This document shows positions 62,789 to 64,000 of a DNA stretch of 64,000 nucleotides, one piece after another (the stretch's first letter is position 1; each line of letters opens with the position of its first letter). The stretch covers positions 9,016,509 to 9,080,508 of the forward strand of contig JARUPZ010000003.1 of assembly GCA_031213475.1 (NCBI GenBank), given 5' to 3'. The notes beneath the pieces were generated by a model, which saw only the letters and a program-made list of their open reading frames with translations, was not told where the DNA came from and made no database searches. A program made the position numbers and the translations under genes. Source of the DNA: Nereocystis luetkeana (taxonomy: Eukaryota > Sar > Phaeophyceae > Laminariales > Laminariaceae).

Positions 62789-63414
62789 ATGCCTCAGCAA
62801 ACCGGGCGGGCGACGGGTGCCAAGAAGGGCGGGAATACCCGCAAGGTTCAAGTCCCTCGTGGAGGCTTGCAGCCCGGCTCAAAATATGAGAAATTTGCTG
62901 GAACTACCCCTTCTCTGGTGCCCGCCCGCGCCGCCACGGACCGTTCTCGTACGAGCAACGTAGTCCAGCCCGGGGGCATCTTGAAGGATCCCACGGCGAG
63001 CGTAAAGACATCCGAGCAAAAGCAGCAGGGTCCTGGCGAGGAAGATCCGTCGGCTCTGAACGAGAGTGAGTCGCGGTGTCTGTATCTTGCGTCGCGGCGG
63101 CTTCCCAAGCGCTCTCGGTTTCTCCCCCCGGTTCTCTCATGTCGTATGTTACTGATAGCATTTATTTTTCAGCCCTCACCAGTAGATATTCATTCCATCC
63201 GTGTTCGGCCGTCCGGCTCAGCAGCCGTGCACGCCGGGCTTGGTTTGCGAAACCTCAGGAGCGCGAAGGTTTTGTAGCAGGTACATCGGCTGTCGACGAG
63301 TTGCATCTTGCTCTAGTCTTCGGTTGGCGCCTCGCAGCAGAAGAAGATTTGCAGCAAAAGGGTGCTGTTCTTACGGTGCACCGGTGCACCAAAGGCAGCA
63401 CCGGCACCAGGTAA
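62789..63414 (+). CDS. Small hypothetical protein, two exons
   Basis: Exon 1 is 62789-63065 from ATG (MPQQTGRATGAKKGGNTRK...). It is basic and Gly/Lys/Pro-rich, then acidic near EEDPSALNE, and ends at AGA|GTGAGT in phase 1. A strong acceptor (atttatttttcag, ending 63170) opens an exon of which the in-phase reading continues to 63414 (RYSFHP...TKGSTGTR). Another frame of that exon is cysteine-rich, so the second exon is uncertain. No domain was recognised. The start, donor and basic composition make exon 1 believable. Confidence 0.45.
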
Positions 63415-64000
63415 TTTAATGCTGCTTGTGTCTGGTCCGTTGTTTTTTACCAGCCGTTCTCCGGCCATGCATATTGGTACATGGTACAGAGTAGTCTACA
63501 GCAGTACCTGTGTAGTACCTGCAATCTACTGCTGTGTTGTGATGCCATCATGCATGCATGTGCTCTATCCCTGCGAGCCGATCGTTCTGCCGATAGGGGA
63601 GCTGGGAGCTGGGAGGGGCTGTTACGGGCCGCATACCCATAGTAGGAGGTGTTTCTCGCCTGTGCTGCCGTCCCGGCCTCAAAATTGCCCTGCATCTGTG
63701 CGTTGAGAGAAGATATAGTATATGGATACGCGTATACCCCCTTTTTCCGATGTATGACATCATACGTACATACGTACAGCAGTATACGTACCCGTCGTAC
63801 CCGTTGGACAACATTTTGTGTGCCAAGAGCAACCTAGCAAGTGTTGCTATTAATAGTGCTCCACGATCCATTGCTGGCAAATAGAATCGACTGTGTGTGT
63901 GTGTGTGTGTTCTTCACATTAAACCGTTCTTTCTACCCGTCGACATCCAGCACAACCAGTGTCCGTGCCGATTCTTCCATCCTAGAAGAGATACAAGTTC
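63415..64000. other. Intergenic with TG microsatellite
   Basis: It contains two copies of tacagcagta (63500 and 63776), GTAC/GTATAC-rich sequence and a (TG)n run at 63892-63911. No gene is supported. Confidence 0.6.

Overview
The window is nuclear DNA of an intron-rich eukaryote. The best guess is a brown alga (Ectocarpales-like stramenopile): introns are mostly 0.3-2 kb, adjacent genes mostly alternate strand, there is an intronless brown-algal style ankyrin gene, and homopolymer G tracts and short non-autonomous repeats are dense. No bacterial operons, rRNA genes or functional tRNA genes are visible. The species is an inference.

Layout. 1-8.6 kb is gene-poor. It holds a degenerate minisatellite built on CCATGG (1-2140, broken by tRNA-derived SINE remnants), a second minisatellite built on TTCCATGGAA (4190-5370), AT-rich stretches and microsatellites. 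8641-24900 (minus) is a 16-exon ABC1/AarF atypical kinase gene; I could chain every exon in phase to an open frame of 902 codons with all catalytic motifs. 25430-27310 is a third minisatellite built on GGTACC, followed by a (CAA)n array. 28721-30313 (plus) is an intronless ankyrin-repeat protein. 31205-35641 (minus) is a six-exon gene for an uncharacterised protein, possibly DUF1838-like. 37726-60432 (plus) is a very large gene of about 25 exons and about 2,065 codons for a coiled-coil protein. 60.4-62.8 kb holds another tRNA-related repeat family with a near-perfect palindrome. 62789-63414 (plus) is a small two-exon hypothetical gene.

Gene relationships. The first four gene models alternate strand (-, +, -, +), with divergent starts at 24.9/28.7 kb and 35.6/37.7 kb and convergent ends at 30.3/31.2 kb. 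There is no sign of a shared pathway: a predicted organellar quinone/lipid-related kinase, an ankyrin scaffold, an unknown and a coiled-coil structural protein.

Most notable observations. (1) GC-AG introns cluster in the two minus-strand genes: two are forced by homology or frame in the kinase, one more in the kinase is ambiguous, and the neighbour has a textbook GCAAGT donor. (2) The coiled-coil gene is cut into small units by mostly phase-0 introns placed right after Gln/Glu/Lys codons. (3) A roughly 0.5 kb interspersed element family bordered by long G tracts occurs only inside introns of two genes here. (4) Three unrelated minisatellites are each organised around a self-complementary 6-mer.
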